This document shows, piece by piece, positions 26,967-36,381 of a DNA stretch of 64,000 nucleotides. Made by a program: the position numbers and the translations under genes. The notes beneath the pieces are model-generated. The model did no database searches. It saw only the letters and a list, made by a program, of their open reading frames with translations, and was not told where the DNA came from. Numbering within the stretch: position 1 is the stretch's first letter; every line of letters starts with the position of its first letter. Source of the DNA: Gammaproteobacteria bacterium (GTDB taxonomy: Bacteria > Pseudomonadota > Gammaproteobacteria > Pseudomonadales > Azotimanducaceae); the NCBI GenBank assembly GCA_030425195.1, contig JAUIAV010000018.1:23876-87875 (forward strand). The letters run 5' to 3'.

Positions 26967-27785
26967 TCAGCCGCCGGAGCAGGTCAGCACTTCGCCGCTG
27001 ATGTAATCCGATTCGGGGATGCAGAACAGGTAGATGGCGCCGGCCCCGTCCTCCGGCCGACCGCTGCGGCCGAGGGCGGCCGTCCGCTGGACGGCGTCGA
27101 TCTGCTCGGTGGTCAGACCGACCCGGTGCTGACGGCCATCCACCTCGATTACAGGCGGTTCACCGTCATAGGCCTGGGTGAGACGGGTATCGATGTGACC
27201 GAACGCCACACAGTTCACCGTCACGTTGAATCGGCCCCACTCCTTGGCAAGGGTCTTGGTGATACCCACCACGGCGGCCTTGCCGGCAGAATAAGCGATC
27301 TGAGTTGCGGCACCCGTCGTGCCGGAGACGGAGGAGACATTCACCACCTTCCGGCACCGGGCCGCACCCTGCCCGGCGATCTCCGCCTTCGCCGTCTCTC
27401 TGAGCCAGGGCGCCAGCGCACGGAGAATGCGGAAGGGCGCCGTCGCGTGCACGTCGAGCATGGCCTGCCACTGCTCGTCGCTGTGATTGTGCATGGCGCC
27501 GTTCCAGATGTAGCCCGCATTGTTCACCAGGATGTCGATCCCACCGAAACCGTCGAGCGCGCTCTGGATCAGCCGGTCCGGAAAATCCGCTCCGGTCACA
27601 TCGCCCGCCACCGCCATGGCTTCCCCGCCGGCATCGCGGATGGCGGCCACGGTCGCCTCCGCCTCCGAGGCATCCAGATCGTTCACCACCACCCGGGCTC
27701 CGTCCCGTGCCAGCATCAATGCCGTTGCTGCACCCACGCCACGGCCGGCGCCCGTGATCACCGCCACTCTGTCCTCGAGCTTCAT
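26967..27785 (-). CDS. Short-chain dehydrogenase/reductase
   Basis: A 272-aa classical SDR: TGAGRGVGAAT (cofactor glycine motif), NDLD after beta2, NNAG, the catalytic Ser in SSVSG and YSAGK as the Tyr-Lys pair. Likely an NAD(P)-dependent alcohol dehydrogenase or ketoreductase. It is the last gene of the operon that starts with the acyl-CoA synthetase and overlaps the decarboxylase-like gene by 4 nt, so it probably oxidises or reduces an intermediate of the same pathway. The substrate is not visible. Confidence 0.88.
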   Translation of the reverse strand: MKLEDRVAVITGAGRGVGAATALMLARDGARVVVNDLDASEAEATVAAIRDAGGEAMAVAGDVTGADFPDRLIQSALDGFGGIDILVNNAGYIWNGAMHNHSDEQWQAMLDVHATAPFRILRALAPWLRETAKAEIAGQGAARCRKVVNVSSVSGTTGAATQIAYSAGKAAVVGITKTLAKEWGRFNVTVNCVAFGHIDTRLTQAYDGEPPVIEVDGRQHRVGLTTEQIDAVQRTAALGRSGRPEDGAGAIYLFCIPESDYISGEVLTCSGG

Positions 27786-28519
27786 ACCGACTCCGTGCCT
27801 GTGAAGGCGGGTTCGTCCGGTCTGCAGACGAAACGCACCGGTGGAAACTCCGCCTCCATCGTCACCACGGATGCCGCGATCACCCGAACCGGATCGAGAA
27901 GCGCATCACCAAAGGCCGCTCCGGCGAAGGTTCCGATGCGGGCGTTCAATCGTTCCACCCGCTGCACGGTGGTGTTCATCTCCACCTGCATCAGCCGGAG
28001 GCCGAGCGGGGTATGAGCCAGATTGAGCGTACCCGTGTACTGCACGTCGTCGAGCGCCATGGGCTCGGGATCGATGGCTTCCACGGCCAGAAGACAGGCG
28101 CCGTCACTGTCGGTCACCGAGATGGACACGCCGTCATAGCCGTGCCGGAAGCCGATCATTCCGGTGTTCGCCGGGAATCCGAGCTGGCCGCGCAAACCCT
28201 CCGCGGCTGCTTCGGTGCTGGCGATCGCGGCACGGGTGAAACCGCGGGCCCGCACGCCACTGCGGCAGGACACCCGGATCACCACCAGCCGGAAAGCACC
28301 CCAGGGTGATTCTCCCACCTCGAACGCCTGCAGAATGAGCGCGGCCGGGATCGTCGGGTGAAGGCCTGGCGGCAGTTGCGATTCCCGGGCGCTGTTCTTC
28401 ATCTCGGCGGTCATCTGAAAACAGGTCACGTCCGACAGCCGGATCGGCTCGCCTGCAAACTCGGGGACCGTGGCCGCGGTTTGTGCCAGCGCCGCGGGAT
28501 CTGCGGTTCCGAACAGCAT
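27782..28519 (-). CDS. Acetoacetate-decarboxylase-like (ADC superfamily) protein
   Basis: A 245-aa protein resembling the ADC fold, with PTIPAALILQAFEV early and VRARGFTRAA in the middle. I do not see an obvious Schiff-base lysine in the usual place, so the decarboxylase reaction is not assured; related ADC-like enzymes include hydratase-aldolases and lyases that lack it. It overlaps the monooxygenase gene by 1 nt and the SDR gene by 4 nt, so all three are translationally coupled and presumably act in one pathway. Confidence 0.65.
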   Translation of the reverse strand: MLFGTADPAALAQTAATVPEFAGEPIRLSDVTCFQMTAEMKNSARESQLPPGLHPTIPAALILQAFEVGESPWGAFRLVVIRVSCRSGVRARGFTRAAIASTEAAAEGLRGQLGFPANTGMIGFRHGYDGVSISVTDSDGACLLAVEAIDPEPMALDDVQYTGTLNLAHTPLGLRLMQVEMNTTVQRVERLNARIGTFAGAAFGDALLDPVRVIAASVVTMEAEFPPVRFVCRPDEPAFTGTESV

Positions 28520-29658
28520 CAGGCCACCTCCACCGCGGCCGGCGTGTAAACGGGCGCTTCCCGTTCGGCTTTCGTCTGAAACTGAGGCATCACCTCACGG
28601 GCAAACAGCCGCATGCTCTCGAGCACCTGTTCCTGAGGCACCATCTCCATGGCGTTCAGCAGGAAGTTGATCCCGGTGACGCCGATGGATTCCCAGCGTC
28701 TGATCGTCGCAATCAGATGATCCGGATCGCCCACTCCGACCCCTTCCGGCAGTCCCTTGGCCACGCTCGGATCATCCGCCGACGGCTTCTTCGCCTTCAT
28801 GGCGGCACCCGCGTTGCCGAGGGTCTGATAGGCCCGTGTGGGGTAGGCTTCGCGGGTCCAGTAGAGGTGCGCGTTGGCCACATTGAAAGCGGTGACCATG
28901 GGTACGCCCACGTCACGGGCCTGGCGGTAGTCCTCATGGCAGTAGAGAAAATTCATCGTGTGGACCTGATCGTTGATCATGCCGCCTACCGGATCGCATT
29001 CCCGCACACGCCGGTGATACTCCTTCGTCCGCCGTTCCTGTTCCTCGTAACCGGCTGCAGATACACCGAGACAACCCAGCCCACGGTCCGCGGCATCGAG
29101 CTCGGTACCGGGTGAGGTGACCGTTACCCATAGCGGCGGGTGAGGCTCCTGCAGCGGCTTCGGCAGCACGTTGCGGGCCGGCATGGAGAAACCCTTACCC
29201 TGCCACTCGAACTCGTCTTCCATCCACATCTTCGGCAGCACGCGGACGAACTCATCCCAGGTTTTCTTCGTGTCATCCGGATTGACTTCGAAGCCTCCGA
29301 GCTCGGTCCATGTCGAAGAACGTGCCGTGCCGAGCTCCAGACGGCCGCCGGAGATGATGTCCAGCGCCGCTGCCCGTTCCGCGACCCGGATCGGATGGTT
29401 CATCTCGGGCACGCAGACCACGGCGCCATGCCCCACGCGTATCCGCTTCGTCTGAGCCGCCACGGCCGCCAGAAAAACTTCAGGCGCCGAACAGTGTGAG
29501 TACTCCTCCAGGAAGTGATGCTCCACCGCCCAGACATGATCGAAACCGAGCTCGTCGGCCAGCCGGCACTGCTCCAGTGCGTTGTGATACACCGCGTGCT
29601 CCACTGCCCGGCCGAATGGCCGCGGTGTGGACAGCTCGAAAAAAATGCCGAATTTGAT
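28519..29658 (-). CDS. Luciferase-like (LLM) flavin-dependent monooxygenase
   Basis: A bacterial-luciferase-type TIM-barrel monooxygenase, about 379 aa. The family N-terminus, KFGIFFELSTPRPF, is encoded from 29655 downwards, followed by ADELGFDHVWAVEHHF and SGGRLELGTARSS. No ATG, GTG or TTG lies in frame between the preceding stop (29700-29698) and this segment; ATC at 29658-29656 sits exactly where the family has its initiator Met, 8 nt after GGAGG. The first canonical codon is GTG 29604, which would delete the first beta strand. I therefore give the full domain from the ATC, with reservation. It uses reduced flavin to oxidise an aldehyde, ketone or similar substrate. Confidence 0.8.
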   Translation of the reverse strand: MKFGIFFELSTPRPFGRAVEHAVYHNALEQCRLADELGFDHVWAVEHHFLEEYSHCSAPEVFLAAVAAQTKRIRVGHGAVVCVPEMNHPIRVAERAAALDIISGGRLELGTARSSTWTELGGFEVNPDDTKKTWDEFVRVLPKMWMEDEFEWQGKGFSMPARNVLPKPLQEPHPPLWVTVTSPGTELDAADRGLGCLGVSAAGYEEQERRTKEYHRRVRECDPVGGMINDQVHTMNFLYCHEDYRQARDVGVPMVTAFNVANAHLYWTREAYPTRAYQTLGNAGAAMKAKKPSADDPSVAKGLPEGVGVGDPDHLIATIRRWESIGVTGINFLLNAMEMVPQEQVLESMRLFAREVMPQFQTKAEREAPVYTPAAVEVA

Positions 29659-29697
29659 GACTCGTCCCTCCCGCCGGTTCCGCCGGCTATCTGTTCT

Positions 29698-32133
29698 TCA
29701 GCCTGTCGATGCCCCGGCTTTCCTGCCCTGCAGATAAAGGCGCAGCGCCTTCAGATAACGTCCGTTCAGCACGGCCACCAGCAACTCCAGCTGATCGCGG
29801 CTGAGCTGACCGCCGCTGAACATCTCGAGTCCCCGCAACGGCATCTCATCCGCCATGGTCTCGAACATCTTGTTCAGCACTTCGTCGTTGTTCCGCCCGC
29901 CCATGCGCTCCCGGAAGCTCGAGATCACCCGCGACCGCACCTTCGCGCCGATCCAGGTCCGGCCGATCTCATGCACGGACGAATTGAGATGAAAGGGCCG
30001 GCTCGATTCAGCCGGAGGTACCGGCCTGCCCAGCATGGCGGCAAAGGCCTCATCATCCGCGACCACCCGCGCACCGTCCATGGTCGGACCCGCGACGGCC
30101 GCGGCAGCGATCTCGTCTCCCGAACGCACGGTCACGGAGACTGTCCGCCGGATGTCTTCGCTCGAAGCACCGATGAGAATGAGAAATTCGCCCTCCTCCA
30201 CTACCCGGCGCCCGACTGCCGGGTCGTAGAAGCTGAACGCATCGCGGTCCAGCTGCAGCATCACTTCTGTGGTTTCACCCGGGTTCAGGCGAACCTTCTC
30301 GAAGGCTCTGAGCTCCCGTTCGGGCCGGTAGACGGTGCTCACCGGATCCGTCACGTAGAGCTGCACCACCTCCGCACCGGCACGGGATCCGGTATTGGTG
30401 AGGGGAAAACGGACGACCAGCCCGCTCTCGGGATCGACGTCCGTCCCTGACAGGATCGGCACGCCATACTCGAAGGTCGTATAAGACAGACCGAATCCAA
30501 AGGGAAACAGCGGCTGGATTCCCGGCTGCCGGTAACCCACGTACAGACCCTCCCGGTAGCAGACCTGACGACCCTCACCGGGAAAGTTCGCGTCCGACGC
30601 CACCGCTGCCAGACTCGACGGAAACGTCTCTGCCAGCCGCCCGGATGGGTTGACCCGCCCGAGCAGCACGTCGGCAATCCCGGAGCCGCCCGCCTGACCA
30701 CCCAGATAGGCCTCCAGCACCGCCCCGGTCTTGTCGAGCCAGGGCATCAGCACCGGTGCGCCGTTCATCAGCACCACGACGACCCGTTCACATTTCGAGC
30801 ACACGGCATCGATCAGCGCATCATGCTGCGCGGGCAGATCGAGATGGGTACGGTCGAAGCCTTCGGATTCGTAGATGCCGGGAAGGCCCGCGAACAGGAC
30901 GACCACGTCCGCCGAGCCGGCCACGGCCACCGCCTCGTCGATCAGACCCGGGTCCGGTTCGCTGTGATCGGGATCGTAGCCCGGCGCATAGGCGGGCTCC
31001 TCAACGAACAACTCCGCAACGGCATCGAAGGCGCAGTCCATGCGGGTGGGCTGCACCTGAGAGCTGCCGGTGCCCTGGTAACGGGGTTTTTTCGCGAACG
31101 CGCCGATCACGGCAACCTGCAGATCGGCGTCGAGCGGCAGACACTCACCTTCGTTTCTGAGCAGCACCGCGCCTTCGGCCGCCACCCGGCGGGCCAGAGC
31201 ATGGTGCGCATCCGGATCGACCTGGCGCGGCTGTGCCATCATGTCTGCCCCCAGCAGCGAAAGCGCCACGTTCCGGGTCACGGCCTGATCAAGCAGCCTT
31301 TCATCCAGCGCGCCTGAAGTCACCGCTGCCTGCACCCGGCGATCGTTAGCACCGCCGCTGGCCGGCATCTCCAGATCCAGACCGTGAGCAACGCCGGCTA
31401 CCCGGTCGTTGACTGCACCCCAATCGGAGACCACCAGACCTTCGAAGCCCCATTCTTCCCTGAGCACCCGATTGAGCAGCCAGTCGTGCTCACCGCAGTA
31501 GGTGCCATTGACCCGGTTGTAGGCACACATCACCGTCCACGGCTGAGCTCGTTTCACGGCGATCTCGAAGCCCCGCAGATAGATCTCCCGCAGAGTTCGG
31601 TCGTCGACGATGACATCCACGAACATCCGGCCCTGTTCCTGATTGTTCACCGCATAGTGCTTGAGGCTCGTTCCCACGCCCTGAGACTGCACGCCGCGGA
31701 TGAAGGCGGCCGCAAGCTCGCCGGTGAGCAGCGGGTCTTCCGAGTAGTACTCGAAGTTCCGGCCGCACAGCGGATGACGCTTGATGTTGATTCCCGGCCC
31801 GAGCAGGACGGTGACGTCTTCTGCCGCGCTCTCGGCGCCCAGCGCCACGCCGACCTCGTGGATGAGCACCGGATCCCAGGTGCTGGCGAGTGCGGAGGCG
31901 GTGGGAAAGCAGGTCGCCGGCACGCTGACGTTCAGACCCACATGATCTGCCCCGCGCGTCTGCTTGCGCAGACCGTGGGGACCATCCGTGACCATGACCC
32001 GGGGAATGTTCAGCCGCGGCAGAGCTTCCAGATGCCAGAAACCCTTTCCCGAGCAGAAGGCCGCCTTCTCGGCCAGCGTCATCTGAGCGACCAGTGCCGC
32101 CGCTTCGTTGTGACGGGATCGGATGCCACCCAT
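29698..32133 (-). CDS. GH3 beta-glycosidase
   Basis: An 811-aa glycoside hydrolase family 3 enzyme: the TIM-barrel domain has VMVTDGPHGLR, GRNFEYYSEDP, LKHYAVNNQEQ (K158, H159) and the nucleophile D237 in VVSDWG; an alpha/beta sandwich domain and a C-terminal fibronectin-III-like domain (TNTGSRAGAEVVQLYV) follow. There is no signal peptide, so it acts in the cytosol, probably on imported beta-glucosides or other glycoconjugates. It is 1 bp from the acyl-CoA synthetase gene and precedes the monooxygenase gene, suggesting the aglycone feeds the CoA/oxidation pathway. Confidence 0.92.
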   Translation of the reverse strand: MGGIRSRHNEAAALVAQMTLAEKAAFCSGKGFWHLEALPRLNIPRVMVTDGPHGLRKQTRGADHVGLNVSVPATCFPTASALASTWDPVLIHEVGVALGAESAAEDVTVLLGPGINIKRHPLCGRNFEYYSEDPLLTGELAAAFIRGVQSQGVGTSLKHYAVNNQEQGRMFVDVIVDDRTLREIYLRGFEIAVKRAQPWTVMCAYNRVNGTYCGEHDWLLNRVLREEWGFEGLVVSDWGAVNDRVAGVAHGLDLEMPASGGANDRRVQAAVTSGALDERLLDQAVTRNVALSLLGADMMAQPRQVDPDAHHALARRVAAEGAVLLRNEGECLPLDADLQVAVIGAFAKKPRYQGTGSSQVQPTRMDCAFDAVAELFVEEPAYAPGYDPDHSEPDPGLIDEAVAVAGSADVVVLFAGLPGIYESEGFDRTHLDLPAQHDALIDAVCSKCERVVVVLMNGAPVLMPWLDKTGAVLEAYLGGQAGGSGIADVLLGRVNPSGRLAETFPSSLAAVASDANFPGEGRQVCYREGLYVGYRQPGIQPLFPFGFGLSYTTFEYGVPILSGTDVDPESGLVVRFPLTNTGSRAGAEVVQLYVTDPVSTVYRPERELRAFEKVRLNPGETTEVMLQLDRDAFSFYDPAVGRRVVEEGEFLILIGASSEDIRRTVSVTVRSGDEIAAAAVAGPTMDGARVVADDEAFAAMLGRPVPPAESSRPFHLNSSVHEIGRTWIGAKVRSRVISSFRERMGGRNNDEVLNKMFETMADEMPLRGLEMFSGGQLSRDQLELLVAVLNGRYLKALRLYLQGRKAGASTG

Positions 32134-32134
32134 C

Positions 32135-33712
32135 TCAACCGACCTGGCGGTCTTTACCGGCCCAGTAGGGCTTCCGCAGCTCCACCTTGAGAATCTTCCC
32201 GGATGGATTGCGGGGAATCGTCTCCATCCAGTCCACCGAGGTGGGACATTTGTAGCCTGCCAGGTGTTTACGGCAGTACTCGATCACGGACTGTTCGGTG
32301 AGCGTCTCGTCCGTGCGTGTAACGATTGCCTTAACAGTCTCTCCCCAGCGATCACTGGGCACGCCGATCACCGCCGCATCCGCAATCTGCTCATGGCGCA
32401 TCAGGACGTTTTCGATCTCGGCCGGATAGATGTTCTCACCGCCGGAGATGATCATGTCCTTCACCCGGTCGTGTATGTACAGATAACCTTCCTTCATATA
32501 GCCCGCGTCGCCGCTCCGGAACCAGCCGTCGGGCAGAATGGCGTCTTCCGTTGCCTGCGGGTTCTTCCAGTACCCGTGCATGATCTGCGGACCGCGGATC
32601 CAGATCTCCCCCACCTCGCCATCCGACAGCGGCTCCTTCGTTCCGGAATCGTAGATGGCCACCTCATGATTCCTGATCGCCTTGCCGCAGGACCTCAGCA
32701 GATGGGCCCTCGGTCCGCCCGGGTCGTGATCCTCCGCGGGCAGGCAGGTGATGCCGCCGGTGGTTTCCGTCAGGCCGTACACCTGGATGAAGTCGCAGCC
32801 GAAGGTTTCCATGCCGTCCACCAGCACGGCTTCGGTGATGGGCGACGCACCGTAGGTGATGTTCTTCAGGGTGCTGAAGTCCGTCTCCCGGCACTTGGGC
32901 AGTCCCAGCAGGAACTGGAGCACGGCGGGGACGAACAGCGCATGGGTGACCCCGAAGGCGGGAATCACATCGAGAATGAGGTCCAGGTTCACATCCCGCA
33001 GCATCACGGAAGAGGCGCCGAAGTACATGCCGATCAGGCCCCAGCCGCTGCCGGAAATGTGAAAGAGCGGCATGCAGACCAGGTTCAGCGCGTCCGGGGA
33101 AAACTGCTGCGCTTCCATGCTCGCCGTCATGGCGTGCATGAAATTGGCATGGGTGATTTCCACGCCTTTCGGCAGCCCGGTGGTCCCGGACGTGTAGAGC
33201 TGATAGCAGACGTCTTCCGGCGCCACCGGCACGTGCGGGTCGTTGCTGGAATGGTCCGCAAGCCACTGCTCGAAGGTCGGATGGTCCGTGGCGCCCGGGT
33301 TGCCCAGCACGATGACGGTGTCCGCATGGTCGAGCGACATCTCCGACAGCGCGGGCAGATACTCCTCGCCGACCAGCAGCACCTTCGCTCGTGCGTTGTT
33401 CAGAATGTATTCCATTTCCGGCACCGCCAGGCGCCAGTTCACGGCCACGGACACCGCGTTCACTTTCGCCCCGCCGAGCAGGTACAGGAAGTACTCGGGC
33501 GCATTCCGATCCAGATAGGCAATCCGCTCTCCGGGTCCGATACCCGCATCCAGGAGCGCATTCGCGATCCGGTTGGCCTCCGCGTCCAGCCCGGCGAAAG
33601 TCCAGGACCGATGCGCGTCCCCCACGGCGCCTTCCACGAAGGTCAACGCCGTCTTGTCCGGGATGGCCCGGGCATGCTCTCTGCTGATGTCCCCCAGCGC
33701 GTCGATGCTCAT
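32135..33712 (-). CDS. AMP-dependent acyl-CoA synthetase
   Basis: A 525-aa adenylate-forming enzyme: P-loop YTSGTTGLPKG, QVYGLTETTG, the hinge region GWFRSGDAGYMKEGYLYIHDR and the C-terminal lysine in NPSGKILK. It activates a carboxylic acid (fatty or aromatic) with ATP and CoA. It is the first gene of the minus-strand catabolic operon, diverging from the amidohydrolase at 33811; the promoter must be in 33713-33810. Shine-Dalgarno GGAGGGGAG precedes the ATG. Confidence 0.92.
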   Translation of the reverse strand: MSIDALGDISREHARAIPDKTALTFVEGAVGDAHRSWTFAGLDAEANRIANALLDAGIGPGERIAYLDRNAPEYFLYLLGGAKVNAVSVAVNWRLAVPEMEYILNNARAKVLLVGEEYLPALSEMSLDHADTVIVLGNPGATDHPTFEQWLADHSSNDPHVPVAPEDVCYQLYTSGTTGLPKGVEITHANFMHAMTASMEAQQFSPDALNLVCMPLFHISGSGWGLIGMYFGASSVMLRDVNLDLILDVIPAFGVTHALFVPAVLQFLLGLPKCRETDFSTLKNITYGASPITEAVLVDGMETFGCDFIQVYGLTETTGGITCLPAEDHDPGGPRAHLLRSCGKAIRNHEVAIYDSGTKEPLSDGEVGEIWIRGPQIMHGYWKNPQATEDAILPDGWFRSGDAGYMKEGYLYIHDRVKDMIISGGENIYPAEIENVLMRHEQIADAAVIGVPSDRWGETVKAIVTRTDETLTEQSVIEYCRKHLAGYKCPTSVDWMETIPRNPSGKILKVELRKPYWAGKDRQVG

Positions 33713-33810
33713 GACTTCTCCCCTCCAGTCGATTCCGATACCGTAACCAAGCCGGGGGGAGATGGAAACGGCTCTTTCCGGTGCCTTTTCAGCGCAGCTC
33801 GAGGACCCGC

Positions 33811-35478
33811 ATGAGCATCCGAATCTATTCCGCCCGCAGGATCATCACCATGAACCCGAGCAATCCGGAGGGCACTCACATCGCGGTACGCGACGGGCAG
33901 ATCCTCGGCGTGGGCTCCCTGGACGAGGTAGCGGTCTGGGGCAGGTACGAGCTGGATGAAACCTTCGCCGATCAGGTGATCGTGCCGGGATTCGTCGAAG
34001 CACACGCCCACGTGATGGAAGGTGCGGCAGGACGCATGCCGTATCTCGGCTATTTCGACCGGCCGCTGCCGGATGGCGGGACTGCTACCGGCATCCGTTC
34101 GTACGCCGGGCTCATCGAACGCCTGAAGGCCATCGACGCAAGCCTCAGCGACCCTGACGAGCCGATCCTGGCCCGCGGATTCGATCCGATCTACTTCGAT
34201 GGTGAGGAGCGCCTCACCCGCCACCATCTGGACCGGGTTTCCAGTACCCGCCCCATATTTCTCTATCACGCCAGCGGTCACCTGGCGACGGTCAACACGG
34301 CCATGCTCCAGCAGAACGACGTGACCGCAGACCTGAAGGTGGAAGGTCTCGGCCGGGATGGGAACGGCGAGCTGGACGGCGAGCTCAGAGAACCGCCGGC
34401 CATGTCGCTGTGCAGAACAGGCTACCAGGCCATCATGCGGTCCAACATGGACGCCGACACACTCATGAGCTTCGGTATGAGCGCCCGCAATGCCGGCATC
34501 ACAACGGTCACCGATCTGGCCGGGACCCTGATCCTGGCGCCGGAAAGCCGACAGGCGGGCAAGGCCGTGTGGCAGCAGGTGGTCAACGATCCCGCGTTCC
34601 CGGCGAGAATCGCCCAGTACAACATCCCGGCCGTGCCCGGCGATGCCACGAGCTTCGACGAGGTGGCCGAAGCAATTCTGGCACTGCAGCAGGAAGCCAC
34701 GGACAAGCTGCGGTTTCCCGGCGTGAAGTTCGTCCTGGACGGCTCGATTCAGGGCTGGTCCGCACTGCTCAACGATCCCGGCTATCTCACCGGTGAAGAC
34801 CATGGTCAGCTGCTCACCGTACCGGATCAGTTCAGGGACTGGCTGCTGCCCTTTCACCGCGCCGGCATCAACGTGCACATGCACTGCAACGGCAACCGGA
34901 CTCAGGATCTGGCCATCGACACCGTGGAAGCGGTACTGAAGGAAGTACCCTGGCTCGACCACCGCCACACCATCACCCACGCACAGCTCACCACTCAGGC
35001 GCAGCTGCGCCGAATGGCGAAGCTCGGGCTGTGCGCGAACTTCTTCGCCAATCACCTCTGGTACTGGGGCGATCAGCACTACGAGCAGACGGTGGGGCCG
35101 GAGCGGGCCAACGGGCTGGAACCCTGCGCCTCAGCGCTGCGGGAGGGCGTGCCGTTCTCCATTCATTCGGATGCCAGTGTGACGCCGCTCGGACATCTGC
35201 ATACCATGTGGTGTGCGGTGAACCGGGTGACACCGAAGGGGCGCGTGCTCGGCGAGCAGGAGAGGATCTCCGCCTACGAAGCACTCAGGGCCGTGACCAT
35301 CTCGGCCGCCTACCAGCTGCACATGGACGACGAGATCGGTTCGCTGGAGGCAGGAAAGAAGGCCGACTTCGCCATCCTCGATGAGGATCCGCTGACCGTG
35401 CAACCCATGCATCTCAAGGACATTCCGGTGTGGGGGACGGTGCTCGGGGGCGTGCACTACCCTGCCCCCGGCGGCTGA
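33811..35478 (+). CDS. Amidohydrolase-3 (YtcJ-like) family metal-dependent hydrolase
   Basis: A 555-aa protein: short N-terminal beta-sandwich (IRIYSARRIITM), EAHAHVMEG metal site after PGFV, KFVLDGSIQGWSA, VHMHCNGNR, and SIHSDASVTPLGHL near the end, followed by the closing EIGSLEAGKKADFAIL. This is the amidohydrolase-3 layout; members hydrolyse amides or hydantoin-like rings, but most are unassigned. I start at ATG 33811 (GAGG upstream) rather than GTG 33781, since the family N-terminus begins there. It is followed after 3 bp by the CobW-type gene, which may supply its metal. Confidence 0.86.
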   Translation: MSIRIYSARRIITMNPSNPEGTHIAVRDGQILGVGSLDEVAVWGRYELDETFADQVIVPGFVEAHAHVMEGAAGRMPYLGYFDRPLPDGGTATGIRSYAGLIERLKAIDASLSDPDEPILARGFDPIYFDGEERLTRHHLDRVSSTRPIFLYHASGHLATVNTAMLQQNDVTADLKVEGLGRDGNGELDGELREPPAMSLCRTGYQAIMRSNMDADTLMSFGMSARNAGITTVTDLAGTLILAPESRQAGKAVWQQVVNDPAFPARIAQYNIPAVPGDATSFDEVAEAILALQQEATDKLRFPGVKFVLDGSIQGWSALLNDPGYLTGEDHGQLLTVPDQFRDWLLPFHRAGINVHMHCNGNRTQDLAIDTVEAVLKEVPWLDHRHTITHAQLTTQAQLRRMAKLGLCANFFANHLWYWGDQHYEQTVGPERANGLEPCASALREGVPFSIHSDASVTPLGHLHTMWCAVNRVTPKGRVLGEQERISAYEALRAVTISAAYQLHMDDEIGSLEAGKKADFAILDEDPLTVQPMHLKDIPVWGTVLGGVHYPAPGG

Positions 35479-35481
35479 AGC

Positions 35482-36381
35482 ATGTCCATTCCATTCACCG
35501 TGCTCGGCGGCTATCTCGGCACAGGCAAAACCACGCTGGTCAATCACCTGCTGAAGCACGCCGACGGCCAGCGGCTGGCACTCATCATCAACGACTTCGG
35601 CGCCATCAACATCGATGCCGAGCTCATCAGCGAGCAGACGGACGACCAGATCAACCTGACCAACGGCTGCATCTGCTGTGGCATGAGCGCGGGTTTCGAC
35701 GAGGCCCTGGACTCGCTGCTCACGCGCAATCCCCTCCCGGACCGCATCATCGTCGAGGCCAGCGGGGTCGCCGACGTGACCGCGTTCGCCCAGTACGGTC
35801 ACCACCCCGGCCTGCACCTGGACGGCATCATCGTGCTGGCGGATGCGGAGACCGTCCGCGCCAAAGCACGCGACCGATACGTGGACAGGACCGTGTTGCG
35901 CCAGCTCAGGGGCGCCGACCTGATCGTGCTGAACAAGATCGATCTGGTCACCAACGCGGCAGCCGATGACGTGACGGACTGGCTGAACGGGGTGGCCCCC
36001 GGTATCCCCGTGGTGAGATCCGACCACTGTGACGTACCGAAGGAAGTGCTGTTCGGAATCGACTCGGGATCCTTACAGCCGCCTTCCCACGCTCACCTGC
36101 ACGAGGACTACGCCAGCTGGCACTTCACACATGCACGCCCATTGCGCCGTGATGCCGTGGAAGCGTTCATCGCCGCCCTCCCGGAGGCGGTGCTGCGGGC
36201 CAAAGGTTTCTTCTGCATTGAGCCGGGCACGCGCCATGTGTTTCAGAAGGTCGGTCAAAGAGCTTCGCTCACACCTTCCCAAGACGGTTCCGGGACCGGC
36301 ACCCGACTGGTCGCGATCGGCCTGGCCGGACAACTCGACACGGCCCGGCTCGAGACGCTGGCCGCGTCGCTGCGGGCCTAA
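35482..36381 (+). CDS. CobW/COG0523-type metallochaperone GTPase
   Basis: A 299-aa G3E-family GTPase: Walker A GGYLGTGKTT (9-18), the metal-binding CICC (C63, C65, C66) within NGCICCG, a switch region VEASGVAD and NKID for guanine specificity. COG0523 proteins deliver Zn, Co or similar metals to client enzymes. Being 3 bp behind a metal-dependent amidohydrolase gene suggests that enzyme is the client. The C-terminal CobW domain is short. Its stop overlaps that of the convergent DUF3604 gene by 4 nt. Confidence 0.87.
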   Translation: MSIPFTVLGGYLGTGKTTLVNHLLKHADGQRLALIINDFGAINIDAELISEQTDDQINLTNGCICCGMSAGFDEALDSLLTRNPLPDRIIVEASGVADVTAFAQYGHHPGLHLDGIIVLADAETVRAKARDRYVDRTVLRQLRGADLIVLNKIDLVTNAAADDVTDWLNGVAPGIPVVRSDHCDVPKEVLFGIDSGSLQPPSHAHLHEDYASWHFTHARPLRRDAVEAFIAALPEAVLRAKGFFCIEPGTRHVFQKVGQRASLTPSQDGSGTGTRLVAIGLAGQLDTARLETLAASLRA

